Positions 25,146-34,210 of a stretch of DNA of 64,000 nucleotides are shown in pieces (position 1 is the first letter of the stretch; each line of letters starts with the position of its first letter). The DNA is from Caulobacter sp. 73W. Its GTDB lineage: Bacteria > Pseudomonadota > Alphaproteobacteria > Caulobacterales > Caulobacteraceae. The notes beneath the pieces are model-generated. The model saw only the letters and a list, made by a program, of their open reading frames with translations. It searched no databases and was not told the DNA's origin. The position numbers and the translations under genes are program-made. The stretch lies in the NCBI RefSeq assembly GCF_041021955.1, contig NZ_CP158375.1, positions 2,728,001-2,792,000 of the forward strand, read 5' to 3'.

Positions 25146-26447
25146 ATGACCGAACAGAAGCTGCCCAAACGCATCTTCGCTCTGCTGTTCTCGGCCTCGA
25201 TCGTGGTCGCGATCGGCAATACCGGCCTGCTTTCGGTTCTTCCCGCAATCGGCCGCGAGATCGGCATTCCCGATCCCATGGTGGCGGCGATCTTCTCGCT
25301 TTCGGCCCTTTTGTGGGCGGTCGGCTCGCCGTTCTGGGCGCGGCAGTCGGATATCCGTGGCCGCAAGCCCATGATTTTGCTGGGCCTTGGCGGCTTCACC
25401 CTGTCGATGACCTTGTGCGGCATGGTGGTCAGCGCCGGGCTGAACCACTGGGCGCCGGTGATGACCATCTTCGTCATGTTCCTGCTGGCGCGGGCGATCT
25501 TCGGCATGATCGGCTCGGCCTCGAACCCCGCTATCCAGGCCTATGTGGCCGAGCGCACCGGGCGCGGCGAGAGGACGCAGGCCATGGCGGGCCTGGCCAG
25601 CGCCTTTGGCCTGGGCACCATCGTCGGTCCGGCCCTGGCGCCGCTGTTCGTCCTGCCTTTCGTGACCCTGGCGGGGCCGCTCTACGGCTTCGCCATCCTG
25701 GCCTTCATCGCCCTGATCGCGATCCTGAAGTACCTGCCCAACGACGAGCCCAAGCCCGTCGCCCAGCGCGACAAGAAGCCCTTCAGCCTGTTCGCCCGCT
25801 CGGGCGAGGCGCCGCTGTGGCGCGACCCGCGCCTGCTGCCGTTCCTGATCTTCGGCTTCATGGCCGCCCTGTGCCAGACCGTGCAGACCCAGACCCTGGG
25901 CTTCATGATCATCGACAAGCTCCACGTCTCGCCGCTGCAGGCCCAGGGCTTCACCGCCGTGGCCATGATGGCCGGGGCGGCGGCGGGCCTGCTCGCCCAG
26001 TGGTCGCTGATCCGCATGTTCAACATGTCGCCCCGCGACCTGATGCGTTGGGGCGTGGCCCTGGCCTGCGGGGCGAACCTCGCCACCGCCTTCGCCCCGA
26101 CCTACAGCGTGGTGGTCATCGCCTTCGCCGTGGCCAGCCTGGGCTACGGCTTCCTGCGTCCGGGCTTCACGGCGGGCGCGTCCCTGTCGGTGATGATGCA
26201 CGAGCAGGCGCGGGCCGCCGGCGCGATCGGGGCGATCAACGGCCTGAACGTGATCTTCGCCCCGTTCTTCGTCTGGCTGTACGAGGCCGTGCATCCCGCC
26301 CCGTTCCTGCTGAACGCGGCGATTCTGGGCGGCCTGCTGATCTACGCCCTCAAGAACGCGGTGCTGCGTGAGGCGGGGACCAAGGGCTCCCCCGACGACG
26401 AGGCCACCCTGTCGATGCTCGAGCGCAGCGACGAGGGCGGGGTTTAG
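25146..26447 (+). CDS. MFS transporter, TetA-like
   Basis: A 433-aa, 12-helix transporter. The loop 2-3 motif RQSDIRGRKPMIL fits the GxLSDRxGRR(K) pattern and lies after ALLWAVGSPFWA. In the TetA-like branch, helix 5 carries LGTIVGPALAPLF (the G-x8-G-x3-GP antiporter motif C). It is likely a proton-coupled exporter. The ATG at 26146-equivalent alternatives are less likely; the ATG at 25146 is used although the SD is poor. It is divergent from motA and ends at REP element A2. Confidence 0.86.
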   Translation: MTEQKLPKRIFALLFSASIVVAIGNTGLLSVLPAIGREIGIPDPMVAAIFSLSALLWAVGSPFWARQSDIRGRKPMILLGLGGFTLSMTLCGMVVSAGLNHWAPVMTIFVMFLLARAIFGMIGSASNPAIQAYVAERTGRGERTQAMAGLASAFGLGTIVGPALAPLFVLPFVTLAGPLYGFAILAFIALIAILKYLPNDEPKPVAQRDKKPFSLFARSGEAPLWRDPRLLPFLIFGFMAALCQTVQTQTLGFMIIDKLHVSPLQAQGFTAVAMMAGAAAGLLAQWSLIRMFNMSPRDLMRWGVALACGANLATAFAPTYSVVVIAFAVASLGYGFLRPGFTAGASLSVMMHEQARAAGAIGAINGLNVIFAPFFVWLYEAVHPAPFLLNAAILGGLLIYALKNAVLREAGTKGSPDDEATLSMLERSDEGGV

Positions 26448-26452
26448 ATCTG

Positions 26453-26555
26453 TGCGTCCGTCGAGACGGCCTGTCGGCCTCCCCAGGATGACGAAATCAA
26501 CAGCAAACCAAGCTCGTCATGCTGAGGAGCGCGGTAGCGCGTCTCGAAGCACGCA
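26453..26555. repeat. REP-like inverted repeat, family A copy 2
   Basis: The left arm reads GTCCGTCGAGAC...CCCAGGATGAC and the right arm GTCATGCTGAGG...GTCTCGAAGCAC, around an A-rich centre. It lies between the converging MFS and transglycosylase genes. Confidence 0.85.
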
Positions 26556-26560
26556 AAGCC

Positions 26561-27820
26561 TCACCGCGGAGGCGGCGGGACCGCCACGCCGAAGTTCGCC
26601 GCCGCCTGCAGCCGGCGCACCATGTCCGCCGACAGGTAGCCGTCCGCCGGCACGCCCGCCGTCTTCTGCCAGGCGCGCAGGGCCTTGCGGGTGCCGGCCC
26701 CGATCACCCCGTCCGGCGCGCCTGGGTCGAAGCCCAGGTTGGACAGGGCCACCTGCGCCGCCTGGCGGTCAGCCAGGGACATCGGCGCCTCCACCGGCCA
26801 CGGGGTGCGCAGCGGGCCGTCGCCGCCCATGCGGTCGGCCAGCAGGCCGATGCCCAGGGCGTAGGAGGTGGAGTTGTTGTACTTGCGGATCGCATAGTGG
26901 TTGGGCAGCGCCAGGAACGCTGGCCCCGCCGCGCCGGCCGGCAGCAGCAGGTTGGCGTCCGCCGCCGAGTCCGCGCTGCTGAACGCCAGGCCGTCGGCCC
27001 GGCGCACGCCCTGCGATAGCCATTGTCTCACGGGTATCCGGGTTTCTTCCGTCTGACCGTAGTCGAAATCGTCCGGGAGAATCACCTCGCGGGCCCAGCC
27101 CACGCCGCGCTGCCAGCCGCCCTTGGCCAGCAGGCTGGCGGCCGAGGCCAGGGCGTCGGCGTCGGAGCTCCAGATGTCGCGCTTGCCGTCGCCGTCCTCG
27201 TCGACCGCCACGTTCAGATAGTTGCTGGGCAGGAACTGGGTCTGGCCCATGGCGCCGGCCCACGAGCCCTTCAGGCGCTCTCGCGTCACCTCGCCCGAGG
27301 CGATGATCTTCAGGCAGGCGTAAAGCTCGCCCTCGGCCCAGGAACGGCGACGCCCCTGCGCCGCCAGGGTGGCCAGGGACCGCAGGACGTCCTTGGTCCC
27401 CTGGATCTTGCCGAAGGCCGATTCCATGGCCCACACGGCCACCAGAATCTCCTTGGGCACGCCGAAGCGCTGCTCCACATGCGGCAGGAAACTCAGGGTC
27501 TGCAGCTTGCCGCGCCCGATGGAGACCCGCTCGTCGCTGACCACGCCGCGCAGGTAGTCGCTGACGGGGCGAGAGAATTCCGGCTGCTTGGCGTCAGAGC
27601 TCGACACGCCCGGATCGGGCGTCAGGCCCGTCAGCTGCGTCTGCAGCAGGTCCGCCGGCCAGCCGGCCTGGACCGAGCGGTCGAAGAAGTCGCTCCGCCA
27701 GGCGTCGAACAGCGGATCGCCCGAGCTTTCGAAGGCGCGCCCCTGCGAACGGGCGGAGGTGAGAGACACGCCGGTCCCGGCGAGGGCGGCTGCGGAAAAG
27801 ACGAACGAACGACGAAGCAT
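26561..27820 (-). CDS. Lytic murein transglycosylase, MltB-like, with peptidoglycan-binding domain
   Basis: A 419-aa exported protein. It has an RR-containing signal region (MLRRSFVFSAAALAGTGVSLTSA) and an SLT_2/MltB catalytic domain with Glu133 in VAVWAMESAFG and the GAMGQTQFLPSNYL motif. The C-terminal PG_binding_1 domain (about 355-410; VALSNLGFDPGAPDGVIGAGTRKALRAWQ) follows. It cleaves the glycan strand to anhydro-muropeptides in the periplasm. It has no lipobox, unlike E. coli MltB. Confidence 0.92.
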   Translation of the reverse strand: MLRRSFVFSAAALAGTGVSLTSARSQGRAFESSGDPLFDAWRSDFFDRSVQAGWPADLLQTQLTGLTPDPGVSSSDAKQPEFSRPVSDYLRGVVSDERVSIGRGKLQTLSFLPHVEQRFGVPKEILVAVWAMESAFGKIQGTKDVLRSLATLAAQGRRRSWAEGELYACLKIIASGEVTRERLKGSWAGAMGQTQFLPSNYLNVAVDEDGDGKRDIWSSDADALASAASLLAKGGWQRGVGWAREVILPDDFDYGQTEETRIPVRQWLSQGVRRADGLAFSSADSAADANLLLPAGAAGPAFLALPNHYAIRKYNNSTSYALGIGLLADRMGGDGPLRTPWPVEAPMSLADRQAAQVALSNLGFDPGAPDGVIGAGTRKALRAWQKTAGVPADGYLSADMVRRLQAAANFGVAVPPPPR

Positions 27821-27896
27821 GCGGACAAGGCTAGCGGCTTCGCGCGAAATCCTTCAATCACAAGGACGACAGCGGCGCGCCGAAGTCCCGCCGCAA

Positions 27897-27925
27897 TTGA
27901 CTCCCGCCCAATGTCCGCCTATACG
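27897..27925 (+). promoter_or_regulatory. Likely rpmJ promoter
   Basis: TTGACT at 27897-27902 and TATACG at 27920-27925, with a 17-base spacer. This predicts a leader of about 85 bases before the rpmJ ATG. The leader is GC-rich and contains short dyads, but no clear attenuator. Confidence 0.6.
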
Positions 27926-28015
27926 CCCGCCCTCTGGATTTAACCGGGAAGCCTCGGCAGCGCCTTGTCGCTGGCCGGGGGCGTTCCCCGAAGTAGCAAC
28001 AAGACGGTCGAGATC

Positions 28016-28141
28016 ATGAAGGTTCGTAGCTCGCTGAAGTCGCTGAAGTCGCGTCACCGCGATTGCAAGCTGGTCCGCCGCAAGGGCCGCATCTACGTGA
28101 TCAACAAGACCGATCCGCGCTTCAAGGCCAAGCAAGGCTAA
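28016..28141 (+). CDS. rpmJ: 50S ribosomal protein L36 (bL36)
   Basis: A 41-aa protein starting [17 protein letters not shown] and ending DPRFKAKQG. This is the longer alphaproteobacterial L36 form, lacking the full zinc-binding CxxC...H set (only one cysteine, Cys17). A terminator at 28190-28217 closes the gene and a consensus-like promoter lies at 27897. It is a stand-alone ribosomal gene. Confidence 0.96.
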   Translation: MKVRSSLKSLKSRHRDCKLVRRKGRIYVINKTDPRFKAKQG

Positions 28142-28189
28142 GAAAGCCGCCGTCGGCGCTTCGACGCGCCGAGCGCAGAATTCGACTGA

Positions 28190-28217
28190 GAACCGGCCGG
28201 CGACGGCCGGTTCTTTT
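28190..28217 (+). terminator. rpmJ terminator
   Basis: A perfect 10-bp stem GAACCGGCCG/CGGCCGGTTC with a GCGA loop, followed by TTTT (28214-28217). Confidence 0.88.
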
Positions 28218-28235
28218 CGTTTGTCTGGACTCCTG

Positions 28236-28264
28236 TTGTGAGCGGCCCGCCGGGCGACTATGGT
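28236..28264 (+). promoter_or_regulatory. Likely gapR promoter
   Basis: TTGTGA at 28236-28241 and TATGGT at 28259-28264, with a 17-base spacer. It lies directly after the rpmJ terminator and 44 bases before the gapR ATG. Confidence 0.5.
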
Positions 28265-28307
28265 CCGCCGCCTTCCGACGACTTCTGACTTATGAGAGCA
28301 TCCCTCC

Positions 28308-28574
28308 ATGGCCGACGACTCCGCTTCCGTTGACGTTCTGAACTCCACCGCTCAGGGCCAGCTGAAGAGCATCATCGATCGCATCGAGCGCCTTGAGGTC
28401 GAGAAGGCCGAGGTCGCCGAGCAGATCAAGGAAGTCTACGCCGAGGCCAAGGGCAACGGCTTCGACGTCAAGATTCTCCGCAAGGTCGTCCGCCTGCTGA
28501 AGCAGGACCGCGCCAAGCGTCAGGAAGAAGAGGCGATTCTCGACCTCTACCTGTCCGCGCTCGGCGGTCTCTAA
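28308..28574 (+). CDS. gapR: GapR-type nucleoid-associated protein (DUF2312)
   Basis: An 88-aa coiled-coil protein whose central block ([26 protein letters not shown]...[24 protein letters not shown]) closely matches Caulobacter GapR. GapR binds overtwisted, AT-rich DNA ahead of replication and transcription forks and stimulates type II topoisomerases. Basic residues in the [18 protein letters not shown] segment contact DNA. It sits near tacA, as in C. crescentus. DUF2312 paralogs exist, so strict orthology is not proven. The SD is poor. Confidence 0.82.
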   Translation: MADDSASVDVLNSTAQGQLKSIIDRIERLEVEKAEVAEQIKEVYAEAKGNGFDVKILRKVVRLLKQDRAKRQEEEAILDLYLSALGGL

Positions 28575-28583
28575 GGACGGGTT

Positions 28584-28901
28584 CTGAAGCGCAAGCTTCC
28601 AGACCGGTACGAGGCGGCCAGACGGGCCGCCCTCAACGCTTTGAAGCGCGCCCGCCGCACGGCTGACAAGGCGGGCGTCGAGCTTTCCGAATGGGAAGGC
28701 GAATTCCTCGGATCGGTGACCGACCGGGTGAAGACCTATGGCCGCGCCTTCGGCGATCCCGAAAAGGGCGCGCCGGGCCAGGCCCTGTCGGCCATGCAGG
28801 CGATCAAGCTGAAGGAGATCGCCGCCAAGGCCAAGGGCGAGAAGCCCAGGGCCGAGAAGGCCGCCAGAACATTTCGCCGTAAGAAGCCGTCTGACGACTA
28901 G
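28584..28901 (+). CDS. Conserved hypothetical basic protein downstream of gapR, probable CTG start
   Basis: The frame continues directly after the gapR TAA in the same phase. Protein-like sequence (KRKLPDRYEAARRAALNALKRARRTADKAGVELSEWEGEFLGSV) begins at CTG 28584, with AAGGA six bases upstream. The first usual alternative start is TTG at 28641, which would drop the conserved-looking N-terminus. The 105-aa product is basic and helical, with a lysine-rich tail (KAKGEKPRAEKAART). The function is unknown. It is probably cotranscribed with gapR, 9 bases apart. The 3' end overlaps the converging gene at 28804-29034. Confidence 0.65.
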   Translation: MKRKLPDRYEAARRAALNALKRARRTADKAGVELSEWEGEFLGSVTDRVKTYGRAFGDPEKGAPGQALSAMQAIKLKEIAAKAKGEKPRAEKAARTFRRKKPSDD

Positions 28902-29034
28902 CCCGCTCGACCGCGCCCAGGCGGCGGCCCAGCTCATAGATCTCGGCCATCGGCACCGACATGGGCGGGCGCGGGATGTCCAGCTCGGCGTCGAACATCG
29001 GACGCGGAACGGGGCGGCGGATGGTCATGCTCAC
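28804..29034 (-). CDS. Small hypothetical protein downstream of tacA, 76 aa
   Basis: A GTG at 29034 overlaps the tacA stop (GTGA). An ATG at 29028 is the alternative. The first 45 codons (TIRRPVPRPMFDAELDIPRPPMSVPMAEIYELGRRLGAVERA) have good codon bias. The remaining codons run antisense to the end of the gene at 28584-28901 and look poorer. It is probably translated together with tacA. No domain is recognised. The real end might differ if there is a base error near the overlap. Confidence 0.5.
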   Translation of the reverse strand: MSMTIRRPVPRPMFDAELDIPRPPMSVPMAEIYELGRRLGAVERASRQTASYGEMFWRPSRPWASRPWPWRRSPSA

Positions 29035-30479
29035 GACGCCTTCACGAGTTCTTCCAGGCCCTGCTCGCGCACCTTGCGGTACAGGGTCGAGCGACCGATG
29101 CCGAGGCGGCGGGCCACCTCGCTCATGTGGCCGGCATAGACCTCGATGGCGTGCTGGATCAGGTCGCGCTCGATCTCTTCCAGGGTCCGCAGGTGACCGC
29201 GGCCGTCCAGGATCCGCACCGGCTGCTCGCCGACCGGGGCCGAGGCGATGGCTTCGGCCAGGATCGACGGGACCTGGGCGGGGGCGGCTTCCGGCGGGGG
29301 AACCGAGACGCCCGAAATGGCGGGGAAGTCGTGCAGCTGCAGGTACGGCGCGTCCGACAGCACGATGGCGCGGTACACGGTGTTCTCCAGCTGGCGCACG
29401 TTGCCGGGCCAGTCGAAGCTCGCCAGGCAGGCCAGGGCCTCCGGCGCGCAGCCGATGACGCTCTTGCCTTCTTCCACGTTGAAGCGGCGCACGAAGGCGT
29501 CGATCAGGGCGGGGATGTCCTCGCGGCGCTCGCGCAGGGACGGGGCCTCCATTGGGAACACGTTCAGGCGGTAGAACAGGTCCTCGCGGAACCGGCCCTC
29601 GGCCACGGCCGTGGCCAGGTCGCGGTTGGTGGCCGAGACGATGCGCACGTCCACCTTCACTGACCGCTTGGCGCCGATGGGGTCGATCTCGCCTTCCTGC
29701 AGGGCGCGCAGCAGCTTGACCTGCATGTCCAGCGGCAGTTCGCCAACCTCGTCCAGGAACAGGGTGCCGCCGTCGGCTTCCTTGAACTTGCCCGAATGCT
29801 GGGCCGTGGCGCCGGTGAAGCTACCCTTTTCGTGGCCGAACAGGATCGATTCCACGAGGTTCTCGGGGATCGCGCCGCAGTTCACCGCCACGAACGGCTT
29901 GCCGGCCCGGTCGGACCCGCCATGCACGGCGCGGGCGATCAGCTCCTTGCCGACGCCGCTTTCGCCGGTGACCAGGATCGGGATCGCCGACTTGGCGGCC
30001 CGCGCGCCCATGCGCTTGACCAGGGTCATGGCCGGACCGTCGCCGATCAGGTCGTCGAAGGTGGTGCGGTTGCTGGCCCGCTTGGAAAGTCTGTCCACCT
30101 CGCCCTTCAGGGCGCCGATGGACAGGGCGTTGCGGATCGAAACGATGATCCGCTCGGGGGACGCCGGTTTGATGAAGAAGTCGGTGGCGCCGGCCTGCAT
30201 GGCCTTGACCACGGTGTCGACGCCGCCCGTGGCGGTCAGCACGATCACCGGCTGGACAAAGCCGCGCTGGCGGATCTGCACCAGGGTGTCCTGGCCCGTC
30301 ATGCCCGGCATGACGAGATCCAGCAGCACCACGTCGGCGCTCTTGCCGCCGATCAGGTGACCGAGCGCCTCATCGCCGTTTTCGGCGTGCGCGACGGCGA
30401 AGCCCTCGCGTTCGAGAACCGCCTGAATGAGCCGACGCTGAGTCGGATCGTCGTCGACGACGAGAACCGTCTTGGTCAT
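29031..30479 (-). CDS. tacA: Sigma-54-dependent response regulator TacA
   Basis: A 482-aa NtrC-type regulator. The receiver domain has Asp54 in VLLDLVMPG. The AAA+ sigma-54 activation domain has Walker A GESGVGKE, the GSFTGA sigma-54 contact loop and Walker [13 protein letters not shown]. The Fis-type HTH is at the C-terminus ([23 protein letters not shown]). The length, the Asp54 site and proximity to gapR match Caulobacter TacA, which acts below ShkA-ShpA and drives stalk and swarmer-to-stalked genes such as spmX and staR. TacA is itself degraded by ClpXP with CpdR and RcdA, both encoded in this window. Confidence 0.88.
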   Translation of the reverse strand: MTKTVLVVDDDPTQRRLIQAVLEREGFAVAHAENGDEALGHLIGGKSADVVLLDLVMPGMTGQDTLVQIRQRGFVQPVIVLTATGGVDTVVKAMQAGATDFFIKPASPERIIVSIRNALSIGALKGEVDRLSKRASNRTTFDDLIGDGPAMTLVKRMGARAAKSAIPILVTGESGVGKELIARAVHGGSDRAGKPFVAVNCGAIPENLVESILFGHEKGSFTGATAQHSGKFKEADGGTLFLDEVGELPLDMQVKLLRALQEGEIDPIGAKRSVKVDVRIVSATNRDLATAVAEGRFREDLFYRLNVFPMEAPSLRERREDIPALIDAFVRRFNVEEGKSVIGCAPEALACLASFDWPGNVRQLENTVYRAIVLSDAPYLQLHDFPAISGVSVPPPEAAPAQVPSILAEAIASAPVGEQPVRILDGRGHLRTLEEIERDLIQHAIEVYAGHMSEVARRLGIGRSTLYRKVREQGLEELVKAS

Positions 30480-30637
30480 CTTGAAGACACCTACCTGTAT
30501 CGGCTTCTCCCTGCCCGATTGCGCGGGGGAAGAAGCTCGTTGTGGTTCGTATTGATACAGGTGACGGGTAAAGGCGTGGTTTCGGAGACCTGAGTCGCGG
30601 GTTAACGAGCCTGACTGTTGGTGGGAACTTGGAAACC

Positions 30638-31609
30638 ATGATCTCGAAGATTCGGACGTTGTTCTTCGGCCTTGCCGCCGTTCTCTTTTCAGGAGCCGCC
30701 ATGGCCGCCCCGGTCGATCCGCTCGCCGATCCGTCGTTCGAAAAAATCGCCCTGTGGCCGGGCCTGCCGCCCGGCTCGGTCGGCGCGACCGCCAAGGCCA
30801 GGATCGTCGAGCGCAGCCAGGACGTCTCGGTCATCCGCGACCGCTATATCGAGCAGGTCGAACGCCCCGACATGGTGGTCTTCAAGCCGAAGACGCCGAA
30901 CGGGACCTCCCTGCTGATGGCGCCGGGCGGTGGTTACATTCGCGTGGTCATGGACAAGGAAGGCTACGAGACGGCCGAGCGTTTCGCCGCCGCCGGGGTC
31001 ACCGTCTATGTCATGACCTACCGCCTGCCGGGCGACCACTGGGGCGCGGGCCCCGACGTGGTGATCCAGGACATGCAGCGCGCCCTGCGCCTGGTGCGCC
31101 AGCGCGCGATGAAGGACGGCCTCGATCCGAAGAAGGTTGGCGTCATCGGCTTCTCCGCCGGCGGCCACGCGGCCGGCTCCCTGACCTTCCGTTTCGACGA
31201 GGCGGTCTACAAGGCGGTCGACGCCGCCGACCAGCTGTCGGCCCGGCCGGACTTCTCGATCCTCATGTACCCGGTCGCCACCATGGCCGAGCCCTTCGTC
31301 CATGCGGGCTCGCGCCAGCAGTTGCTGGGGGCGGAGCAGACCTCGCGGATGATCGCCAAGTACTCCCTGGAGAAGGAAGTCCGCCCCGACGCCCCGCCGG
31401 TGATCTTCATCCACGCCGCCGACGACGCCTCGGTTCCGGTCGAGAACAGTCTCCAGGTCTTCGCCGCCCTCAAGGCCGCCAAGGTCCCCGCCGAGATGCA
31501 CATCTACGAGGAAGGCGGCCACGGCTTCGGCCTCCGCGCCGTCCACGGCAAACCCGTCGCGGCCTGGCCGGACGCGGTGCTGAGCTGGATGAAGCGCAAG
31601 GGGTTCTAG
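30638..31609 (+). CDS. Secreted alpha/beta-hydrolase esterase (BD-FAE/HSL-like)
   Basis: A 323-aa protein with a Sec signal peptide (MISKIRTLFFGLAAVLFSGAAMA). The hydrolase fold has an oxyanion GGGY (97-100), the nucleophile Ser173 in GFSAGG, an acid in HAADDASVP, and a His in EEGGHGFGL. This layout is typical of periplasmic esterases that remove acetyl or feruloyl groups from plant polysaccharides. The ATG at 30638 is chosen, with GGA just upstream. REP element A3 follows its stop immediately. Confidence 0.88.
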   Translation: MISKIRTLFFGLAAVLFSGAAMAAPVDPLADPSFEKIALWPGLPPGSVGATAKARIVERSQDVSVIRDRYIEQVERPDMVVFKPKTPNGTSLLMAPGGGYIRVVMDKEGYETAERFAAAGVTVYVMTYRLPGDHWGAGPDVVIQDMQRALRLVRQRAMKDGLDPKKVGVIGFSAGGHAAGSLTFRFDEAVYKAVDAADQLSARPDFSILMYPVATMAEPFVHAGSRQQLLGAEQTSRMIAKYSLEKEVRPDAPPVIFIHAADDASVPVENSLQVFAALKAAKVPAEMHIYEEGGHGFGLRAVHGKPVAAWPDAVLSWMKRKGF

Positions 31610-31711
31610 TGCGTCCTTCGAGACGGCCTTCGGCCTCCTCAGGATGACGAATTCAGAGCACAACAAAGCTCGTCATGCTGAGGAGCGCGCTAGCGCGTCT
31701 CGAAGCACGCA
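31610..31711. repeat. REP-like inverted repeat, family A copy 3
   Basis: The left arm reads GTCCTTCGAGAC...CTCAGGATGAC and the right arm GTCATGCTGAGG...GTCTCGAAGCAC. It starts at the stop codon of the esterase gene. Confidence 0.88.
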
Positions 31712-31769
31712 ACTTCGCATCCGCCCCCGCCTTCCTATATTCGCTCCCTGACTTCCTCCGAGACGACCC

Positions 31770-33569
31770 ATGAACGCTCCCATCCGCACGCCCAAGACCG
31801 ACATCCCGCAATGGCGCCTCGACGACCTGTACGTCGGGCGTGACGATCCGCGGATCGAGGCGGATCTCGCCGCCGCCTCCGTCGCCAACGGCAAGCTGGT
31901 GGCGCTCAAGGGCCAGTTCGTCGCCGCCCGCGCCGAGCCGGCCAAGCTCGGCGCCCTGATCGACGAGGGGCTGGGCTATTACGAGGACGCCACCAACGCC
32001 CTGTGGGGCGTCGGGGCCTACGCCTCGCTGGCCGCCTCCACCGCCCGCGACGACGCCGGCTGGGCCAAGTTCGAGGGCGACGTCCGTGCCAAGGCCGCCG
32101 GCATCGGCGCCGAGAGCCTGTTCTTCACCCTGGAGCTGAACGAACTGGAGGACGCCGAGCTCGACGCCGCGCTCAAGGCCCATCCCGCCGCCGCCAAGTG
32201 GACGCCGTGGCTGCGCCGCCTGCGCCTGTCGCGCCCGCACGAGCTGTCGGCCGAGCTGGAGCACCTGCTGATCGACCGCGCGCCCGCCGTCGGAAACTGG
32301 ACCCGTCTGTGGGACGAGACCCTGGCCCGCCTGACCGCCAAGGTCGGCCGCGAGAGTCTGACCCTGCCCGAGGCGCTGAACCGCCTCACCGACCCGTCCG
32401 CCGCCAACCGCAAGGCGGCCGCCAACGGCCTGGCCAAGGCCCTTGAGGAGCGCGCCTCCACCCAGGCCCTGGTGCTCAACACCCTGGCCTTCGAAAAGCA
32501 GGTCGAGGACCGCTGGCGCCGCTACGCCACGCCCGCCCAGTCGCGCCACCTGGCCAACGAGGTCGACGCCGAGTCGGTGGCGGCGCTCGAGGCGGCGGTG
32601 GTCGAATCCTATCCCTCGATCAGCCACCGCTATTACGCGCTGAAGGCCCGGGCCATGGGCCGCAAGACTCTGGACTACTGGGACCGCAACGCCCCCCTCG
32701 ACGCCGCCGCGCCCCGCCAGTACGGCTGGGACGAGGCCAAGGGCCTGGTGCTGGAAAGCTTCCAGGACCTGGCGCCCAAGTTCGCCGACGTGGCCCGCAC
32801 CTTCTTCACCCAGCCGTGGATCGACGCCGCCCCGCGTCCGGGCAAGCAGTCGGGCGCCTATTCGCACCCGGTCTCGGCCAACCGCCACCCCTATGTCTTC
32901 ATGAACTACATGGGCGAGCGGCGGGACGTCCTGACCCTGGCCCACGAGCTGGGTCACGCCGTCCACCAGACCCTGTGCTCTCCGCTGGGCACCCTGCTGG
33001 CCGACACGCCCCTGACCCTGGCCGAGACCGCTTCCATCTTCGGCGAGGGCCTGGTGTTCGAGCGCCTGCTGGCCGAGGCGTCCAAGGCCGACCGCATGGC
33101 GCTGCTGGCGGGCAAGATCGAGGACGGGCTCAACACCGTTATCCGCCAGATCGCCTTCCACCGCTTCGAGACCCGTTTCCACGACGCCCGCCAGGAGGGT
33201 GAGCTGGCCCCCGACCAGATCGCCGAGCTGTGGCTGGAGGTGATGGCCGAGAGCCTCGGTCCGGCCGTGAAGCTGAACCCCGGTTACGAGCACTACTGGG
33301 CCTATGTCAGCCACTTCGCCCACGCGCCGTTCTACGTTTACGCCTACGCGTTCGGGGACCTGCTGGTGCGCGGCCTGATGGCAAAGCGGGCGGAGAACCC
33401 CGCCGCCTTCGCGCCGCTGTACGAAGACCTGCTCGCCGCCGGCGGGACCAGGACCTACGTCGAGGCCCTGGCCCCCTTCGGCCTAGATCCGCGCCAGAAA
33501 GCCTTCTGGGCCGCGGGCTGTTCGCAACTGGAAAAGCTGGTCGACGAGTTCGACGATCTGGTGGGCTGA
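31770..33569 (+). CDS. pepF: Oligoendopeptidase F, M3 family
   Basis: A 599-aa cytoplasmic metallopeptidase. The zinc motif HELGH is at residues 392-396, and the third ligand Glu is in LAETASIFGE about 28 residues downstream. The N-terminal helical lobe and the C-terminal HFAHAPFYVYAYAFGDLLV segment match PepF. It degrades oligopeptides of roughly 7-17 residues. The full family length is present. It lies between REP A3 and a family C repeat, with no operon partner. Confidence 0.94.
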   Translation: MNAPIRTPKTDIPQWRLDDLYVGRDDPRIEADLAAASVANGKLVALKGQFVAARAEPAKLGALIDEGLGYYEDATNALWGVGAYASLAASTARDDAGWAKFEGDVRAKAAGIGAESLFFTLELNELEDAELDAALKAHPAAAKWTPWLRRLRLSRPHELSAELEHLLIDRAPAVGNWTRLWDETLARLTAKVGRESLTLPEALNRLTDPSAANRKAAANGLAKALEERASTQALVLNTLAFEKQVEDRWRRYATPAQSRHLANEVDAESVAALEAAVVESYPSISHRYYALKARAMGRKTLDYWDRNAPLDAAAPRQYGWDEAKGLVLESFQDLAPKFADVARTFFTQPWIDAAPRPGKQSGAYSHPVSANRHPYVFMNYMGERRDVLTLAHELGHAVHQTLCSPLGTLLADTPLTLAETASIFGEGLVFERLLAEASKADRMALLAGKIEDGLNTVIRQIAFHRFETRFHDARQEGELAPDQIAELWLEVMAESLGPAVKLNPGYEHYWAYVSHFAHAPFYVYAYAFGDLLVRGLMAKRAENPAAFAPLYEDLLAAGGTRTYVEALAPFGLDPRQKAFWAAGCSQLEKLVDEFDDLVG

Positions 33570-33574
33570 CCTCG

Positions 33575-33687
33575 TTTCTCCTGCCCCGTAGCGAAGCGTA
33601 CGGAGGGGGCGCTCGTCTGAACGTCAGCAGAGCGCCCCTCCACCATACGTCGCATTGTCCCCCTCCCCCGCAAGCGGGGCAGGAGAA
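33575..33687. repeat. Family C intergenic repeat
   Basis: The ends TTTCTCCTGCCCC and GGGGCAGGAGAA are inverted copies. The core contains an inner dyad (GAGGGGGCGCTC... / ...GAGCGCCCCTC). Confidence 0.75.
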
Positions 33688-33745
33688 GATCGCACGCCAA
33701 CCTACGCCCTTTCCTCCGACCTCAAACGCTTGTTAGAATCATCGG

Positions 33746-34210
33746 ATGTCCGATGACCTGACAGAGGCCCAGGCGGCCGTGATCCCGGAAGGCTATCGCC
33801 AGCTCAACTGGTCGCGCGGCTTCGGCGTGCAGATCGGTCCGCTGTTCGAGCGGAGCGGCGAGCGCTCCCTGCTGGCCTTCCGCGTGGAGCAGCACCACAC
33901 CAACGGCCTGGGCAATTGCCACGGCGGCATGCTGATGAGCTTCGCCGACATGGCCTGGGGGCGGATCATCTCCATCGAGCGGTCCAGCCGCTGGGTGACC
34001 GTGCGCCTGACCTGCGACTTCCTCTCCGGCGCCCAGCTGGGCGACTGGGTCGAAGGCGAGAGCGAACTGGTCTCGGAGGTCGAGGGCCTGTTCACCGTGC
34101 GCGGCCGCATCTGGTGCGGCGACCGCACCCTGATGACCGGCTCCGGCGTGTTCAAGTCGCTGGGCGCGCGCGACCCGCGCCCCGGCGAGAAGGCGTTCAA
34201 GAATGGCTGA
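33746..34210 (+). CDS. PaaI-family hotdog thioesterase
   Basis: A 154-aa hotdog protein. The active-site motif is [19 protein letters not shown] (about residues 50-68), with Asn, His-Gly-Gly and Asp as in PaaI. It overlaps the following alpha/beta-hydrolase gene by 8 bases, so the two are translated from one message and may act on the same pathway. This is the third PaaI-type protein in the window. The acyl-CoA substrate is unknown. Confidence 0.86.
   Translation: MSDDLTEAQAAVIPEGYRQLNWSRGFGVQIGPLFERSGERSLLAFRVEQHHTNGLGNCHGGMLMSFADMAWGRIISIERSSRWVTVRLTCDFLSGAQLGDWVEGESELVSEVEGLFTVRGRIWCGDRTLMTGSGVFKSLGARDPRPGEKAFKNG

Noticed and set aside
28804-29034. Treating the gene at 28804-29034 purely as an antisense shadow
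   Set aside because: Its first 45 codons do not overlap the plus-strand gene and have good codon bias and a GTGA overlap with tacA. I kept it at lower confidence.
31653-33323. A 556-codon open frame antisense to pepF (also 49295-51211 antisense to the ABC gene, 5875-7530, 7558-9201 and 22037-23503 antisense to other genes)
   Set aside because: They are mirror frames of strongly GC3-biased genes. Their translations are rich in G, R, H, A and Q without domains, start regions or SD sequences.
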